DNA from: JBAZYK01 sp964582265
Lineage (GTDB): Bacteria > Patescibacteriota > Gracilibacteria > UBA1369
Direction of reading: 5' to 3'
NCBI GenBank assembly: GCA_964582265.1
Contig: CAZOQT010000003.1
Location: forward strand, 1-64,000
DNA: 64,000 nucleotides
A model generated the notes under the pieces. It was not told the origin of the DNA, did not search any database, and saw nothing but the letters and a program-made list of their open reading frames with translations. Of the stretch, positions 24,525 through 34,246 are shown in pieces. Within the stretch, counting starts at the first letter, position 1. Every line of letters begins with the position of its first letter. The translations under genes and the position numbers were made by a program.

Positions 24525-26225
24525 TTAATTTTCCGGCCTCATAATTGGGAAAAGGACAGTATCTTTAAGATTATCCTGATTTGTAATCAAAGCCATAAAA
24601 CGATCTATACCCATTCCCCAGCCGGACATTGGAGGCATTCCGTGTTCCATTGCCATAATAAAATCTTCATCCATTGGCATGGCTTCTTCGTCACCGGCAG
24701 CCTTAGCATCCGCCTGGCGCATTAATCTTCCTCGCTGATCAAGTGGATCCACAAGCTCTGAATACGCATTCACAATTTCCCAGGAATTCACCAATAATTG
24801 GAAAGTATCAGCTAAACGCTCATCAGTGTCGTTACGGCGCGCGAGTGGTTTGGTATCAACCGGATGCTTAATTACAAACGCCGGTTGAATTAAAGAAGGC
24901 CTGGAAACTTTTTTATAAAGCGCATCGCATAAATTGCCGTAGCCCATCGTTTCGGCTTTTTCTATCACGATTTTTTTGCGTTTGGTTTCTGCACGCAATT
25001 TGTCAGCATCACCGTAAAAATCCAAAATATTAATGCCACAATCTTTTTCTATCAGCTCCACAAAATTAAGTCTTGGCCATGGTGGGGTAAAATCTATAAT
25101 TTGTTCTTTGCCTTCATGGTCCTTGCAAGTTACTTTTAATGGATTTTCTTCGGCTTCTGCTTTGGCCGCGTTTACACGCTTCAAAGTTTCTACAATCAAT
25201 TTTTCCGTAAAATTCATATTGTCCTGAAAATTCCAGTAAGCACCATAATATTCAAGCATCGTGAATTCTTGAAGATGAGAAGGGTCCATGCCTTCATTGC
25301 GGAAACATTTTGCAAATTCATAAACCCGCTCAAAACCGCCAACTACTGCACGTTTTAAATAAGTTTCTGGCGCGATTCTTAAATACATATCAATATCAAG
25401 CGCATTGTGATGCGTTATAAATGGCTTTGCTGCAGCTCCTGAAGGAATTGAAGTCAAAATCGGCGTTTCTACTTCCACGAATCCAGCAGCGTCCAAAAAC
25501 TTGCGAATTTCAGTAATTAATCGTGTGCGCAGCAAAAATCGCGCATAAGTATCTGGGTCAGTTAATAAGTCCAGATAACGCTTTCTATATTTAAGTTCTG
25601 TGTCTGCTATGCCATGAAATTTTTCTGGAAGAGGCCGCAAAGTCTTGGAAAGCAGTTGGTAAGACTGAACCAGCAAAGTCAGTTCACCATGTTTGGTTAA
25701 AAAAAGTTCACCAGTAACACCAATAAAATCGCCAACATCAATTTTTTTGAGCAGTTTATAAGCTTCTGGTGGCAAGATTCTTCCTTGATCCGCGGCTGAT
25801 TTTGTACCTTCCGGATCATTTGCAGTGCCTGGATCCATCGTTACAAAATCCTGCATAAATGCAATCTGTAGTTTTCCACTAAAGTCTTGTAAATGAGCAA
25901 AAGTTAGTTTGCCGTGTGGACGCATCAACATAATCCTTCCCGCCATTTTAACTTTACAATTTGGCTTTGCCACAATGTCTTCCACAAATCTAAGCGAGCT
26001 TTTTCCGGCAAGTACACGCGCTTCTTCTACACTGTGGGTCCTTTCAAAACGCTCGGCGTAAGGCAAAATTTTCAAATCTTTTATCTCGCCAAGTTTCTTT
26101 TTGCGTTCATCAAATTCATCAGTTGGGGTTAATTGGCTTTGTTGTTGATTTTGAATATCTTCATTCTTGGAACTTTTTTTGTTTTGTGAATTTTGATCAG
26201 AATTGTTTTTTTTCGTAGAGGTCAT
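24525..26225 (-). CDS. lysS: lysyl-tRNA synthetase, class II
   Basis: LysRS charges tRNA-Lys with lysine. The 566-residue product has an N-terminal OB-fold anticodon-binding domain (about 75-200, with GRIMLMRPHGKLTFAHLQD). The class II catalytic core follows: motif 1 around VETPILTSIPSGAAA, motif 2 YEFAKCFRNEGMDPSHLQEF and motif 3 GWGMGIDRFMAL near the end. ATG 26225 (MTSTKKN) is preferred over a more distant in-frame start. The first 45 or so residues are a low-complexity Asn/Gln/Ser/Lys tail not found in typical LysRS. The DUF4012 gene follows on the same strand. Confidence 0.95.
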   Translation of the reverse strand: MTSTKKNNSDQNSQNKKSSKNEDIQNQQQSQLTPTDEFDERKKKLGEIKDLKILPYAERFERTHSVEEARVLAGKSSLRFVEDIVAKPNCKVKMAGRIMLMRPHGKLTFAHLQDFSGKLQIAFMQDFVTMDPGTANDPEGTKSAADQGRILPPEAYKLLKKIDVGDFIGVTGELFLTKHGELTLLVQSYQLLSKTLRPLPEKFHGIADTELKYRKRYLDLLTDPDTYARFLLRTRLITEIRKFLDAAGFVEVETPILTSIPSGAAAKPFITHHNALDIDMYLRIAPETYLKRAVVGGFERVYEFAKCFRNEGMDPSHLQEFTMLEYYGAYWNFQDNMNFTEKLIVETLKRVNAAKAEAEENPLKVTCKDHEGKEQIIDFTPPWPRLNFVELIEKDCGINILDFYGDADKLRAETKRKKIVIEKAETMGYGNLCDALYKKVSRPSLIQPAFVIKHPVDTKPLARRNDTDERLADTFQLLVNSWEIVNAYSELVDPLDQRGRLMRQADAKAAGDEEAMPMDEDFIMAMEHGMPPMSGWGMGIDRFMALITNQDNLKDTVLFPIMRPEN

Positions 26226-26409
26226 ATTTTGTTCAAAATACAAAGATAAAGCTTCAACACTTTACCACAAAAAAATCAAGGAATAAATATGCTTAAGCCT
26301 TTTTCATACGTCCAGATTAAAACCTATAAATTTAATTATGTCTTCTTGCCATATTTGAAAATGCGATTTGCATAAGCCATAATAATAACTATTACTATAA
26401 AGCTGCTAT

Positions 26410-26973
26410 ATGAGTGTATTAGAAAAAATTAAGAGCACCATGAATAGAATTTTCCACCCCAGAATGTCGGAGCGGCTTGGAGTAAGGCTGGACAAGGTCA
26501 AAGAAGCAGAGATTACGGCAGAAATAAAAGCGGATCTTGAATTGAAAAGAGATAACGTGCGTTCCGAAATCCTGGATGTGTTAGGTAATTGCGAGGTGTT
26601 GTTTGAGCTTGGCGCGGCTAGAGGCACGCAAATTGATTCAGTTTATGAATTTAGCACCAATACCAACTATGAAGCTATCAAGAAGTACATGCAAAAAGTT
26701 TTGGAAGAAGCTAATAAAAACGATATTAAAGCAATTGCTTTGTTCGCTCCCCAAGTACCTAAACTGGCAGCCGAGCAATTGACCTGCGCCCGTGCTATGC
26801 GTGATGCACTCTTGGATAATTATGAAAACTTACAAAGCTTTAAAAAGATAGTCATTATTTTAAATCCAGCTGAAACAGTTCAATCTGATCCGTCCCTTAG
26901 AATCGACGAAATCGAAAATATTTACAAAAAAGTTTTTGGACAAAATAAAAAAACTCAAGTCCAATCAACATAA
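26410..26973 (+). CDS. hypothetical protein, possibly a degenerate macro-like fold
   Basis: This 187-residue soluble protein is not recognised with confidence. Its C-terminal half alternates helices and strands: YEAIKKYMQKVLEEANKNDI, then KAIALFAPQVPKLAAEQ, a helix, and FKKIVIILN. This resembles the second half of macro domains (helix, strand SIAFPAIS, helix, strand), but the glycine-rich ADP-ribose loop is missing. The N-terminus is a charged amphipathic helix. It is convergent with dnaB, with eight bases between the coding regions. The macro resemblance is only an impression from pattern. Confidence 0.6.
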   Translation: MSVLEKIKSTMNRIFHPRMSERLGVRLDKVKEAEITAEIKADLELKRDNVRSEILDVLGNCEVLFELGAARGTQIDSVYEFSTNTNYEAIKKYMQKVLEEANKNDIKAIALFAPQVPKLAAEQLTCARAMRDALLDNYENLQSFKKIVIILNPAETVQSDPSLRIDEIENIYKKVFGQNKKTQVQST

Positions 26974-26981
26974 ACTCTGCA

Positions 26982-28352
26982 CTAATCCATTGGGACGTAA
27001 TCGTTCATCTTCCGGCTTCGGTCGATACTTATAAAACGCATTTGCTCTTTTTTAAAGCCAAGTTCTACGTGACCAGTTGGTCCATTTCTATGTTTGCGAA
27101 TAAACACATCAGTGACGCCTTTACGCTCTGTATCTTCTTCATAATAGTCTTCACGGTAAAGCATCATTACTACATCGGCATCTTGTTCAATCGCGCCTGA
27201 TTCACGCAGGTCTGAAAGTTGTGGTACTTTACTTGGTCTAAGTTCTACGGCACGACTCAATTGTGACAAAGCCAAAATAGGGATTCTAAGTTCACGCGCC
27301 AACCCCTTAAGAGCGCGTGAAATTTCTGAAATTTCCTGAACACGATTAGTTTGATTAAAACCAGATTTACCCGCGCTCATCAGCTGCAAGTAATCAATTA
27401 CCAGAAAGTCCAAGCCATGTTCCATTTGCAGTCTTCTGGCTTTAGCGCGTAGTTCCGCAATCGAATTTCCGACGGAATCATCAATATAAATTTTCATTGT
27501 ATAAAGCTCATCCATCACTCCTCCAATGCGCATAAAGTCAGCCTCAGTTAATTTTCCGGTACGCAATTTCCAGGAATCTACAGAAAGTAATGAGCAGAAC
27601 ATGCGCTCTACAAGCTGCTCTTTGGACATTTCAAGCGAAATAATTCCACAGCAATAGCCTTTCTTTGCTACATTTTGCGCTATGTTAAGAGCAAAAGCGG
27701 TTTTACCCATAGAAGGACGTGCTGCCAAAATCACCAAATCCGCTGGCTGTAATCCAGATAAAACATTGTCCAAATCTCTATATCCCGTAGGTATACCGCG
27801 ATATTTATCCTTCATGTTTGGATCATGCAGTTCAGTAATTTTGTCGTAGGTGGTATTCAGGACGTCTTTAATATGTACAAATCTATCCTTCAAAAAAGTC
27901 TGTGAAACGCCAAATAAAGACTTTTCTGCTTCTTCCAGCAAGTTTTCCAGCGCTTCCGTTTGATTGTAACCAAGTGAAGAAATCAAGTCCCCAGCCTTAA
28001 TCAATCTGCGCAAAGTGGCCTTTTGTTTGATGATCATCGCGTACTGAAAAACGTGCGACGCGGTTGGTACTTCGTTGGTTAGAGCCGCTAAATAAGAGGC
28101 TCCGCCAATTTGGTCCAGCTGCTTTCTATCTTCCAGTAAGTTTGAAACTGTTAGCAAATCTATTGGGTTTCTGCGATCAAAAAGATCAAAAATGGTTTGA
28201 TAAATTATGCCATGACTTTCATGATAAAAATCTTCCGCTTTCAAAAAATCAGCAATTTTGGAGACAGCTTCCTTATCTATAAGCAAACTGCCGATTGTTG
28301 ATCTTTCGGCATCTAAACTATGTGGCGGAACTTTTAGAAAGGGTTGGTCCAT
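26982..28352 (-). CDS. dnaB: replicative DNA helicase
   Basis: DnaB unwinds DNA at the replication fork as a ring hexamer. The 456-residue product has the N-terminal primase-interaction domain (PHSLDAERSTIGSLLIDKEAV). The RecA-like motor has Walker A ARPSMGKTAFALNIA (about 211-225), Walker B DFLVIDYLQLM, and the late block LSQLSRAVELRPSKVPQLSDLRESGAIEQDADVV. It ends with the DnaB-type strand HRNGPTGHVELGF. No intein is present. The length is normal and the start at ATG 28352 fits the family. Confidence 0.97.
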   Translation of the reverse strand: MDQPFLKVPPHSLDAERSTIGSLLIDKEAVSKIADFLKAEDFYHESHGIIYQTIFDLFDRRNPIDLLTVSNLLEDRKQLDQIGGASYLAALTNEVPTASHVFQYAMIIKQKATLRRLIKAGDLISSLGYNQTEALENLLEEAEKSLFGVSQTFLKDRFVHIKDVLNTTYDKITELHDPNMKDKYRGIPTGYRDLDNVLSGLQPADLVILAARPSMGKTAFALNIAQNVAKKGYCCGIISLEMSKEQLVERMFCSLLSVDSWKLRTGKLTEADFMRIGGVMDELYTMKIYIDDSVGNSIAELRAKARRLQMEHGLDFLVIDYLQLMSAGKSGFNQTNRVQEISEISRALKGLARELRIPILALSQLSRAVELRPSKVPQLSDLRESGAIEQDADVVMMLYREDYYEEDTERKGVTDVFIRKHRNGPTGHVELGFKKEQMRFISIDRSRKMNDYVPMD

Positions 28353-28512
28353 TGATAAATTTGTAAAACGCTCGGCTTGCTCGCGTTTGGTGTTTGGGAT
28401 TCCAAGTCTCCCACTATTTCATAATTTTTTCAAAAGTTTTTAATGTCGATCTGGTAGCCTGGATATAGTTGAGCCATAAGCCATCAAAAAATATCAACAT
28501 ATCTAATCAGTC

Positions 28513-28878
28513 ATGTTTCAAAAAAACTATCAAGTAAAAAAACGGAATTTGGGAAAATGGGGCGAACAGGTAGCTGCCGAATTTTTAATTAGCAAGGGCT
28601 ATAAAATTATTGCCCAAAACTTTTATTTACGTGCAGGAGAATTGGATATAATTGCCAAAAAAGATGGTATACTAAGCTTCGTGGAAGTAAAAACCAGAAG
28701 CACGGAAAATTTTGGCTCTGCGCAGGAAAGTCTAAGTCAAAACAAAAAGCGCGCATTAAGGCGGTCCATCCAAAATTATCTGCAGCTCCTTCCACCGTGC
28801 AGTTGGCAGCTGGACCTGATCGCCATTGACCTGCGCCAAGACAAGGCTACACTCAAACATTTTAAAAATATCCTTTAA
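28513..28878 (+). CDS. YraN/UPF0102 nuclease-like protein
   Basis: This 121-residue protein belongs to the YraN (UPF0102) family, which has a restriction-endonuclease-like fold. The characteristic order is visible: GKWGEQVAAEFLISKGYKIIAQNFYLRAGELDIIAKKDGILSFVEVKTR. The E...D...ExK residues match the PD-(D/E)xK catalytic pattern. The biological role in the family is not settled. It is followed two bases later by a PEGA-type membrane protein and then an aminotransferase, forming a compact three-gene run. Confidence 0.92.
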   Translation: MFQKNYQVKKRNLGKWGEQVAAEFLISKGYKIIAQNFYLRAGELDIIAKKDGILSFVEVKTRSTENFGSAQESLSQNKKRALRRSIQNYLQLLPPCSWQLDLIAIDLRQDKATLKHFKNIL

Positions 28879-28880
28879 AA

Positions 28881-29999
28881 ATGATTCCAGAAACAAGCAA
28901 AAAAAAACTTTACCTGGGCCTACTGATTATTGGTGTTATTTTTGGTGTTTTGTTCTTAATTTGGGCCTTTTTACTTAATCGCGCAACCATCAAAATTACG
29001 GCTAAGGCTCCATATTTTATCACAATTAAAAATTTAAAAACTGTTCCCTGCTCAGAAGATGAATGTAAGTCCATAATTGCGCCTGGTGAATACACCATCA
29101 TCATTCAAAAAAATGGATATAAAGACGAGCAACGTAATATCAAATTGCCATTACGTGGTGTTGATGAGGAAAAAATCTCTCTAAATTTCATACCTGTGCT
29201 TACTGACGGTGTAAAAATTGAAAAATCAAATAGCAAGCCATCACCTTTAAGCGCTCAGGCAGGCAAGATTTTTTATGATCAAACAGGTCAATACGCAGCT
29301 TTTCTCAAACGCAATGAAGGCAATTTTCTTCAAACACTATATTTACAGAATTTAGATCAAAACAATGAGGTGCAAGCTGCGGTACCAGTAACTTCTTTTA
29401 TTAGAGATCTAAATAATTACGTGATTCGCATCTCCCCCGATCGCCAAAAAATAATTGTTATAGATCAGCAAAATGATAATTCCAATTTATATTTGGTTGA
29501 TTTAAAAATCAAAAGTCGCCAAAATCTTTTGAAATATCCAGTAATTAGGGATGCAAAATGGCTGCCTAATAATCAGGATTTTTTGTTTCAGGCGCGCGCG
29601 GAAAAAAGTCTTAGTGAAGGATTATTTCTTTATGCCAATAATAAAGTGCTCGCGCTTAATTTGAAAACAAACCTAAATGACGTTGCGATTGTAGATAATG
29701 AAAAGCTGATTGCCGCAACAATTCAACAAATACCTGGATCCAGTAATTTAAGTGAAATTGAAGGCACCGGCGTTGCATTGGGAGAAAATTTTGATAACTT
29801 AATTCTCTCCACAGGTACGGTCAAAGACACGAAGCGGTTTATTTATTTTGTAGATTTTTCGCTTAAGACCAATGAAGCGATTTTAATCAAAGGAACACCC
29901 GGCACAAAGCTTCCAGATGAGGTAAAACTAAACGCCGCAGGTAACACGCTTTTGATTATAAATGGAGACGAGCAAACAAGTCTGCAATTTTCAGAGTAA
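28881..29999 (+). CDS. PEGA-domain membrane protein with a propeller-like region
   Basis: This 372-residue protein has an N-terminal membrane helix (about 11-32, LYLGLLIIGVIFGVLFLIWAFLL). A PEGA-like beta domain follows (about 36-110, ...IIAPGEYTIIIQKNGYKDEQRNIKLPL). From about 125 there is a repetitive beta region with blade-like segments such as ISPDRQKIIVIDQQNDNSNLYLVDLK. It is predicted to face outside and to bind wall or surface polymers. It overlaps neither neighbour but is spaced two bases on both sides, so it belongs to the yraN-PEGA-aminotransferase operon. Confidence 0.8.
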   Translation: MIPETSKKKLYLGLLIIGVIFGVLFLIWAFLLNRATIKITAKAPYFITIKNLKTVPCSEDECKSIIAPGEYTIIIQKNGYKDEQRNIKLPLRGVDEEKISLNFIPVLTDGVKIEKSNSKPSPLSAQAGKIFYDQTGQYAAFLKRNEGNFLQTLYLQNLDQNNEVQAAVPVTSFIRDLNNYVIRISPDRQKIIVIDQQNDNSNLYLVDLKIKSRQNLLKYPVIRDAKWLPNNQDFLFQARAEKSLSEGLFLYANNKVLALNLKTNLNDVAIVDNEKLIAATIQQIPGSSNLSEIEGTGVALGENFDNLILSTGTVKDTKRFIYFVDFSLKTNEAILIKGTPGTKLPDEVKLNAAGNTLLIINGDEQTSLQFSE

Positions 30000-30001
30000 A
30001 G

Positions 30002-31213
30002 ATGATCAATAAAATCGAACAAACACGCCGTGAATTAATTAAAAAGGGTAAAAAAATTATTAACCTTTCTTCAGGTAATCCTGGCGAATTTGGTATTTTA
30101 TTCCCGCAAAATATTTTAAAAGCAGGATATTCAAAATTTCTAAATAACCTAAGCTACAAGCCGGATCCTAAAGGTGATATTAGTGCCAGAAAGGCCATCA
30201 CCAAGTTTTACAGCAAAAGAAATTTTAAAATAAATTCAGATCAGATTGTTTTAACTTCCGGAACCAGCGAAAGTTATTTTCATCTTTTCAAATTACTTTG
30301 TGCACCCGGTGATGAAGTGCTTTTTCCAAAACCTTCATATCCGCTTTTTGAAGAAATCGCGCGATTGGCGGAAGTTAAATGTTCCTTTTACAGACTGGCA
30401 GAAGAGGCTGGTTGGCAAATCGATCTTGACCATCTAAAGTCTAAAATAAAGCATGGCACCAAAGCCATCGTTTTAATTTCTCCAAGCAATCCAACTGGTG
30501 CAGTATTGTCAAAAAAAACTTTGGAAGAAGTGATTAAAATTGCTGCAGAAAATAATTTAGCGATTATCAGTGATGAAGTTTTTTCCGAATTTATTTTTGA
30601 TCAAAAAGAGTTCCCGCGTGTTGCGCAGCTTCATCAAAAAATGCTGCTTAATATGAAAGCGGAATTCAGTAATCAAAAGGCTAAAAATGGTCTAAATAAT
30701 TTACAGATTTATACATTAAGCGGGATTTCTAAGGCATATGCTTTACCTGGTTTAAAACTCGCTTGGATTATTACAACTTGCCCTACTGCAAATATTTTGG
30801 GAGAAAAAGTGGATAATTTAGAAAGACATGCCGATGCTTTTTTGGCCTGTAATCAAATCACTCAAAATTTGCTTCCGGATATAATTAATAAAGGCAATAA
30901 TTTCATAATTAAGTATAAAAAAAATCTGGAAAGAAATCGGAATTTGGCAATGAATATTTTAGGGGACTGCCCAAATATTAGCTTTCATAAACCGGAAGGT
31001 GGAATGTATCTTTTTGCTAAAATCAGGGAGCTTGGTAAACTTTCCGATGAAGATTTTGTAGTTAAATTAATGCAGGAAACAGCCATTTTTGCCCATCCTG
31101 GCTATTTTTATGATTACGATGAAGATCTTTATATCTTGATCAGCTTTTTGATGCCCCAATCCAAACTTAAAACAAACTTGGAAAAGCTGGTTAAATTTAT
31201 TAAAAGAATTTAG
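30002..31213 (+). CDS. PLP-dependent class I/II aminotransferase
   Basis: This 403-residue fold-type I aminotransferase shows the expected blocks. They are YKPDPKGDISARKAITKFY (about 52-70), TSGTSESYFHLFKLL, and SPSNPTGAVLSKK with the Asn that contacts PLP. IISDEVFSEFIF has the PLP-pyridine Asp, and TLSGISKAYALPGLKLAWI carries the Schiff-base Lys. The amino donor and acceptor cannot be told from sequence. Aspartate/alanine-type (AlaA-like) transaminases are the closest in plan. It ends the yraN operon, and the YifB gene follows after 71 bases. Confidence 0.92.
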   Translation: MINKIEQTRRELIKKGKKIINLSSGNPGEFGILFPQNILKAGYSKFLNNLSYKPDPKGDISARKAITKFYSKRNFKINSDQIVLTSGTSESYFHLFKLLCAPGDEVLFPKPSYPLFEEIARLAEVKCSFYRLAEEAGWQIDLDHLKSKIKHGTKAIVLISPSNPTGAVLSKKTLEEVIKIAAENNLAIISDEVFSEFIFDQKEFPRVAQLHQKMLLNMKAEFSNQKAKNGLNNLQIYTLSGISKAYALPGLKLAWIITTCPTANILGEKVDNLERHADAFLACNQITQNLLPDIINKGNNFIIKYKKNLERNRNLAMNILGDCPNISFHKPEGGMYLFAKIRELGKLSDEDFVVKLMQETAIFAHPGYFYDYDEDLYILISFLMPQSKLKTNLEKLVKFIKRI

Positions 31214-31284
31214 GAAAATTTCATAATTGGTTTAAAAATATTTAATCACATGAGATTAAAATGTTGGCTCATTAATTATTTTTT

Positions 31285-32850
31285 ATGGCCATTAAAATTT
31301 TTTCATGCTTAAGTCAGGGCATAGAAGGCAAGCTTGTGGAAGTGGAGGTAGATATTTTGCAGGGACTTCCTGCTTTTTCAATTGTGGGTTTGGGCGATGC
31401 CGCCGTCCAGGAAGCCAAGGAACGCTTAAGGTCAGCCATTAAAAATAGCGGGTTTAATTATCCCCAAACCAAAAAAATAATTAATTTAGCGCCTGCAGAT
31501 TTGCGCAAACATGGACCACAATTCGATTTGCCGATGGCAATTGGGCTTATTGCTGCCTCTAAGCAGATTTCAGAAAAACTATTGCTTGAATTGCAGAAAG
31601 TTTTAATAATCGGAGAATTGGCTTTGGATGGATCAGTTAGGGCGGTGAATGGCATTTTGAATGTGGCTCTTTTTGCAAAAGAGCATGGCTGGCAAAAAGT
31701 CTTGATACCTGCGGAAAATTTAGCGGAAGCAGCGCTTGTGCGTGATCTGGAGATAATTCCGATTAGTCATTTTAGGCAAATTGCGGCGCCAGAAAAAATT
31801 TTCACGCAAGCAACAATTTTAGAAATTTCGTCGCGAGCCACCAAAAAAACACCAGAGCATATTTCTTTAGGCAATTCTCAGGAGCAAACAGAGAGTGTCG
31901 ATTTTGCTGATATCGCAGGGCAGGATATCGCCAAGAGAGCTTTAACTATAAGTGCCGCTGGCGGACACCATTTACTTTTAACCGGGTCACCTGGCGTAGG
32001 CAAAACTTTATTGGCCAAAGCTTTGCCTGGGATTTTACCACCATTAAATGAGGCCGAAATGCTGCAAGTTATGCAAGTTTATTCTTCGGCCGGACTATTA
32101 AATGGAAAAGTCATCACGCAAAGGCCTTTTAGGCAGGTTCATCCAACTTCTTCTTTATTGGCTTTAACAGGCGGGGGAAACAAGTTAAGCCCAGGCGAAA
32201 TTTCTTTGTCTCATCATGGAGTTTTATTTCTGGACGAAATTGCGGAGTTTCCACGTGGCCACCTGGAAAGCCTGCGACAACCTTTGGAAGAAAAGGAAAT
32301 TTACATCTCTCGTGCTTCTGGGACAGTCAAATATCCAGCCAAATTTATGCTGATTGCAGGCATGAATCCATGCCCTTGTGGTTACTATGGTGATCCAAAA
32401 AAAGCCTGTTCGTGTCTGCCTTTTCAGGTAAGGAATTATCAGAAAAAAATATCAGGACCAGTTAGGGATCGAATCGATTTAATGATCGAAGTACCGCGCG
32501 AGGCCATTACCAAATTCCAGTCTTCAAATGGTAATTCGGAAAATTCCAGTCAATTCAGGCAAAAAGTACTGTTAGCTCGCCAAATTCAGGCCTCGCGCTT
32601 TAAAGAATCTCAACACATCACATCCAAAACCAATAGCGAAATGACGCCGGGTGAAATCAAAAAACACTGTGTTTTAAATCGTGATTCGCAGGAATTATTA
32701 AGGTTAGCCAACGAAAAATATAATTTTTCCGGACGTAATTATCAGCAAATATTAAAAACGGCGCGCACCATTGCCGATTTGGAAAAACACGAGCAAATAG
32801 CTTTGGAAGACTTAAGTGAGGCCCTGCAACTGCGTCAGCCAACATCATAA
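31285..32850 (+). CDS. YifB/ComM-family Mg-chelatase-like AAA ATPase
   Basis: This 521-residue protein has the N-terminal ChlI-type domain (GLPAFSIVGLGDAAVQEAKERLRSAIKNSGF). The AAA+ core has Walker A LLTGSPGVGKTLLAKALPG (about 232-250) and Walker B LFLDEIAEF. A cysteine-containing segment, NPCPCGYYGDPKKACSC, precedes the C-terminal domain. In transformable bacteria ComM is a hexameric branch-migration helicase that helps integrate imported DNA. A ComEC-type hydrolase gene at 34247 is consistent with a DNA-uptake theme, though YifB proteins are also found without competence. murA follows on the same strand. Confidence 0.93.
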   Translation: MAIKIFSCLSQGIEGKLVEVEVDILQGLPAFSIVGLGDAAVQEAKERLRSAIKNSGFNYPQTKKIINLAPADLRKHGPQFDLPMAIGLIAASKQISEKLLLELQKVLIIGELALDGSVRAVNGILNVALFAKEHGWQKVLIPAENLAEAALVRDLEIIPISHFRQIAAPEKIFTQATILEISSRATKKTPEHISLGNSQEQTESVDFADIAGQDIAKRALTISAAGGHHLLLTGSPGVGKTLLAKALPGILPPLNEAEMLQVMQVYSSAGLLNGKVITQRPFRQVHPTSSLLALTGGGNKLSPGEISLSHHGVLFLDEIAEFPRGHLESLRQPLEEKEIYISRASGTVKYPAKFMLIAGMNPCPCGYYGDPKKACSCLPFQVRNYQKKISGPVRDRIDLMIEVPREAITKFQSSNGNSENSSQFRQKVLLARQIQASRFKESQHITSKTNSEMTPGEIKKHCVLNRDSQELLRLANEKYNFSGRNYQQILKTARTIADLEKHEQIALEDLSEALQLRQPTS

Positions 32851-32932
32851 TTATCCAAAAAGCACACCTTGTAATAGTTCAGGTAAAACGGAAAAAATAA
32901 TAATACCCTCGCCATTTAGTCCAAGATTTGTT

Positions 32933-32938
32933 TATAAT
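32933..32938 (+). promoter_or_regulatory. candidate -10 element before murA
   Basis: A perfect TATAAT at 32933-32938 stands 10 bases before the preferred murA ATG (32949). A -35 element is not obvious. If it is used, the transcript would have a very short leader. Confidence 0.4.
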
Positions 32939-32948
32939 GTCGTTTGCT

Positions 32949-34241
32949 ATGTCTCAAATTATCCAAAAATTTGTAGTAAATGGGCAGAAAAAACTGCATG
33001 GAACCGTAAAGGTAAGTGGCTCAAAAAATGCCGCATTGCCTATCTTGTGTGCCGCGCTTTTAACAGATGAAAAATCCACAATTAATAATGTGCCGGACAT
33101 TGCTGACATCCACACACTTTTAAAAATTTTGGAAGAACTTAATGTAAAAACATCATTTCAAAATCATACTTTAAGCATCGACCCCTCCGGCCTCACTTTG
33201 GCCAAAATTACCGAAAAATATATTTGTAGCATGCGGGCTTCTATTTTGCTGCTGGGGCCTTTAATGAGCCGTTTTTCTGAGGTTGATCTGCCATTTCCGG
33301 GTGGGTGTGTGCTTGGCAAACGTCCAGCTCAGGCGCATACACATGTCTTAAAAGCATTGGGGGCAGAAGTTTTAAACGAGACACAAACCCTTCACATAAG
33401 AAGAAAAAACTTTACTTCGGCGGAAATCATCATGCCCGAACAAAGCGTGACTGCAACAGAAAATGCGATCATGTTGGCCACGCTAATTTCTGGAAAAACC
33501 ATAATCAAGTTAGCAGCCTGCGAGCCTCATGTTCAGGACCTATGCCGTTTCTTGAATAGCATGGGGGCAAAAATCAGCGGCATCGGCACTAGCGAACTTA
33601 CAATTGAAGGTCAAAAAAAGCTGCACGGGACCGAATACAAAATTACCGGCGACTACCTTGAAGCAGGAACTTTTGCTATTGCTGCACTTTTGACAAACGG
33701 TGAAGTAACGGTTGAAGGTATTGCTCCAAATCAGTTGGATAGTTTTTGGCAAAAATTAGATGAAATCGGCGCCAAATATGAATTATCTCCAAATAAATTA
33801 GGGCAAACAGATACTTTTACAATTTTGCCAACCAGCAAACCTTTACAGGCAGTTTCCATGCTGCGCACTGCAGTTTATCCAAGCTTCGCAACTGATCTGC
33901 AAGCGCCTTTTGCTGTACTTTTAACTCAGGCAAATGGTCAAAGTAAAATCTTTGAAACCCTTTTTGAAGGCCGCTTAAATTACCTGTTTGAATTGGAAAA
34001 AATGGGAGCAAAAGTGCAAATTTTGAATCCACATCAAGCTTTAATAAATGGGCCAACCACTTTAAAAGGTGTTCCAATTGCCAGTTGTGATATTCGTGCT
34101 GGTGCGGCCATGGTTTTAGCCGCGCTCGCCGCTCAAGGCCAAACCGAAATTTCCAACATTAACTATATTGATCGCGGTTACGAAAAACTTGATGAAAAAT
34201 TACGCAGCATTGGAGCGGATATCCAAAGGGTAAGCGTGTAA
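32949..34241 (+). CDS. murA: UDP-N-acetylglucosamine 1-carboxyvinyltransferase
   Basis: MurA transfers enolpyruvate from PEP to UDP-GlcNAc, the first committed step of peptidoglycan synthesis. The product of about 430 residues has KVSGSKNAALPILCAALLTDE at the N-terminus. The active-site loop is PGGCVLGKRPAQAH, with the Cys that fosfomycin alkylates in known enzymes. The two-domain inside-out barrel is completed by the C-terminal DIRAGAAMVLAALAAQGQTEI...IDRGYEKLDEKLRSIGA. The frame is open to a TTG at 32928. ATG 32949 (MSQIIQKFVVNG) or 32937 fits best. It is convergent with the hydrolase gene at 34247. Confidence 0.96.
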   Translation: MSQIIQKFVVNGQKKLHGTVKVSGSKNAALPILCAALLTDEKSTINNVPDIADIHTLLKILEELNVKTSFQNHTLSIDPSGLTLAKITEKYICSMRASILLLGPLMSRFSEVDLPFPGGCVLGKRPAQAHTHVLKALGAEVLNETQTLHIRRKNFTSAEIIMPEQSVTATENAIMLATLISGKTIIKLAACEPHVQDLCRFLNSMGAKISGIGTSELTIEGQKKLHGTEYKITGDYLEAGTFAIAALLTNGEVTVEGIAPNQLDSFWQKLDEIGAKYELSPNKLGQTDTFTILPTSKPLQAVSMLRTAVYPSFATDLQAPFAVLLTQANGQSKIFETLFEGRLNYLFELEKMGAKVQILNPHQALINGPTTLKGVPIASCDIRAGAAMVLAALAAQGQTEISNINYIDRGYEKLDEKLRSIGADIQRVSV

Positions 34242-34246
34242 ACAGC

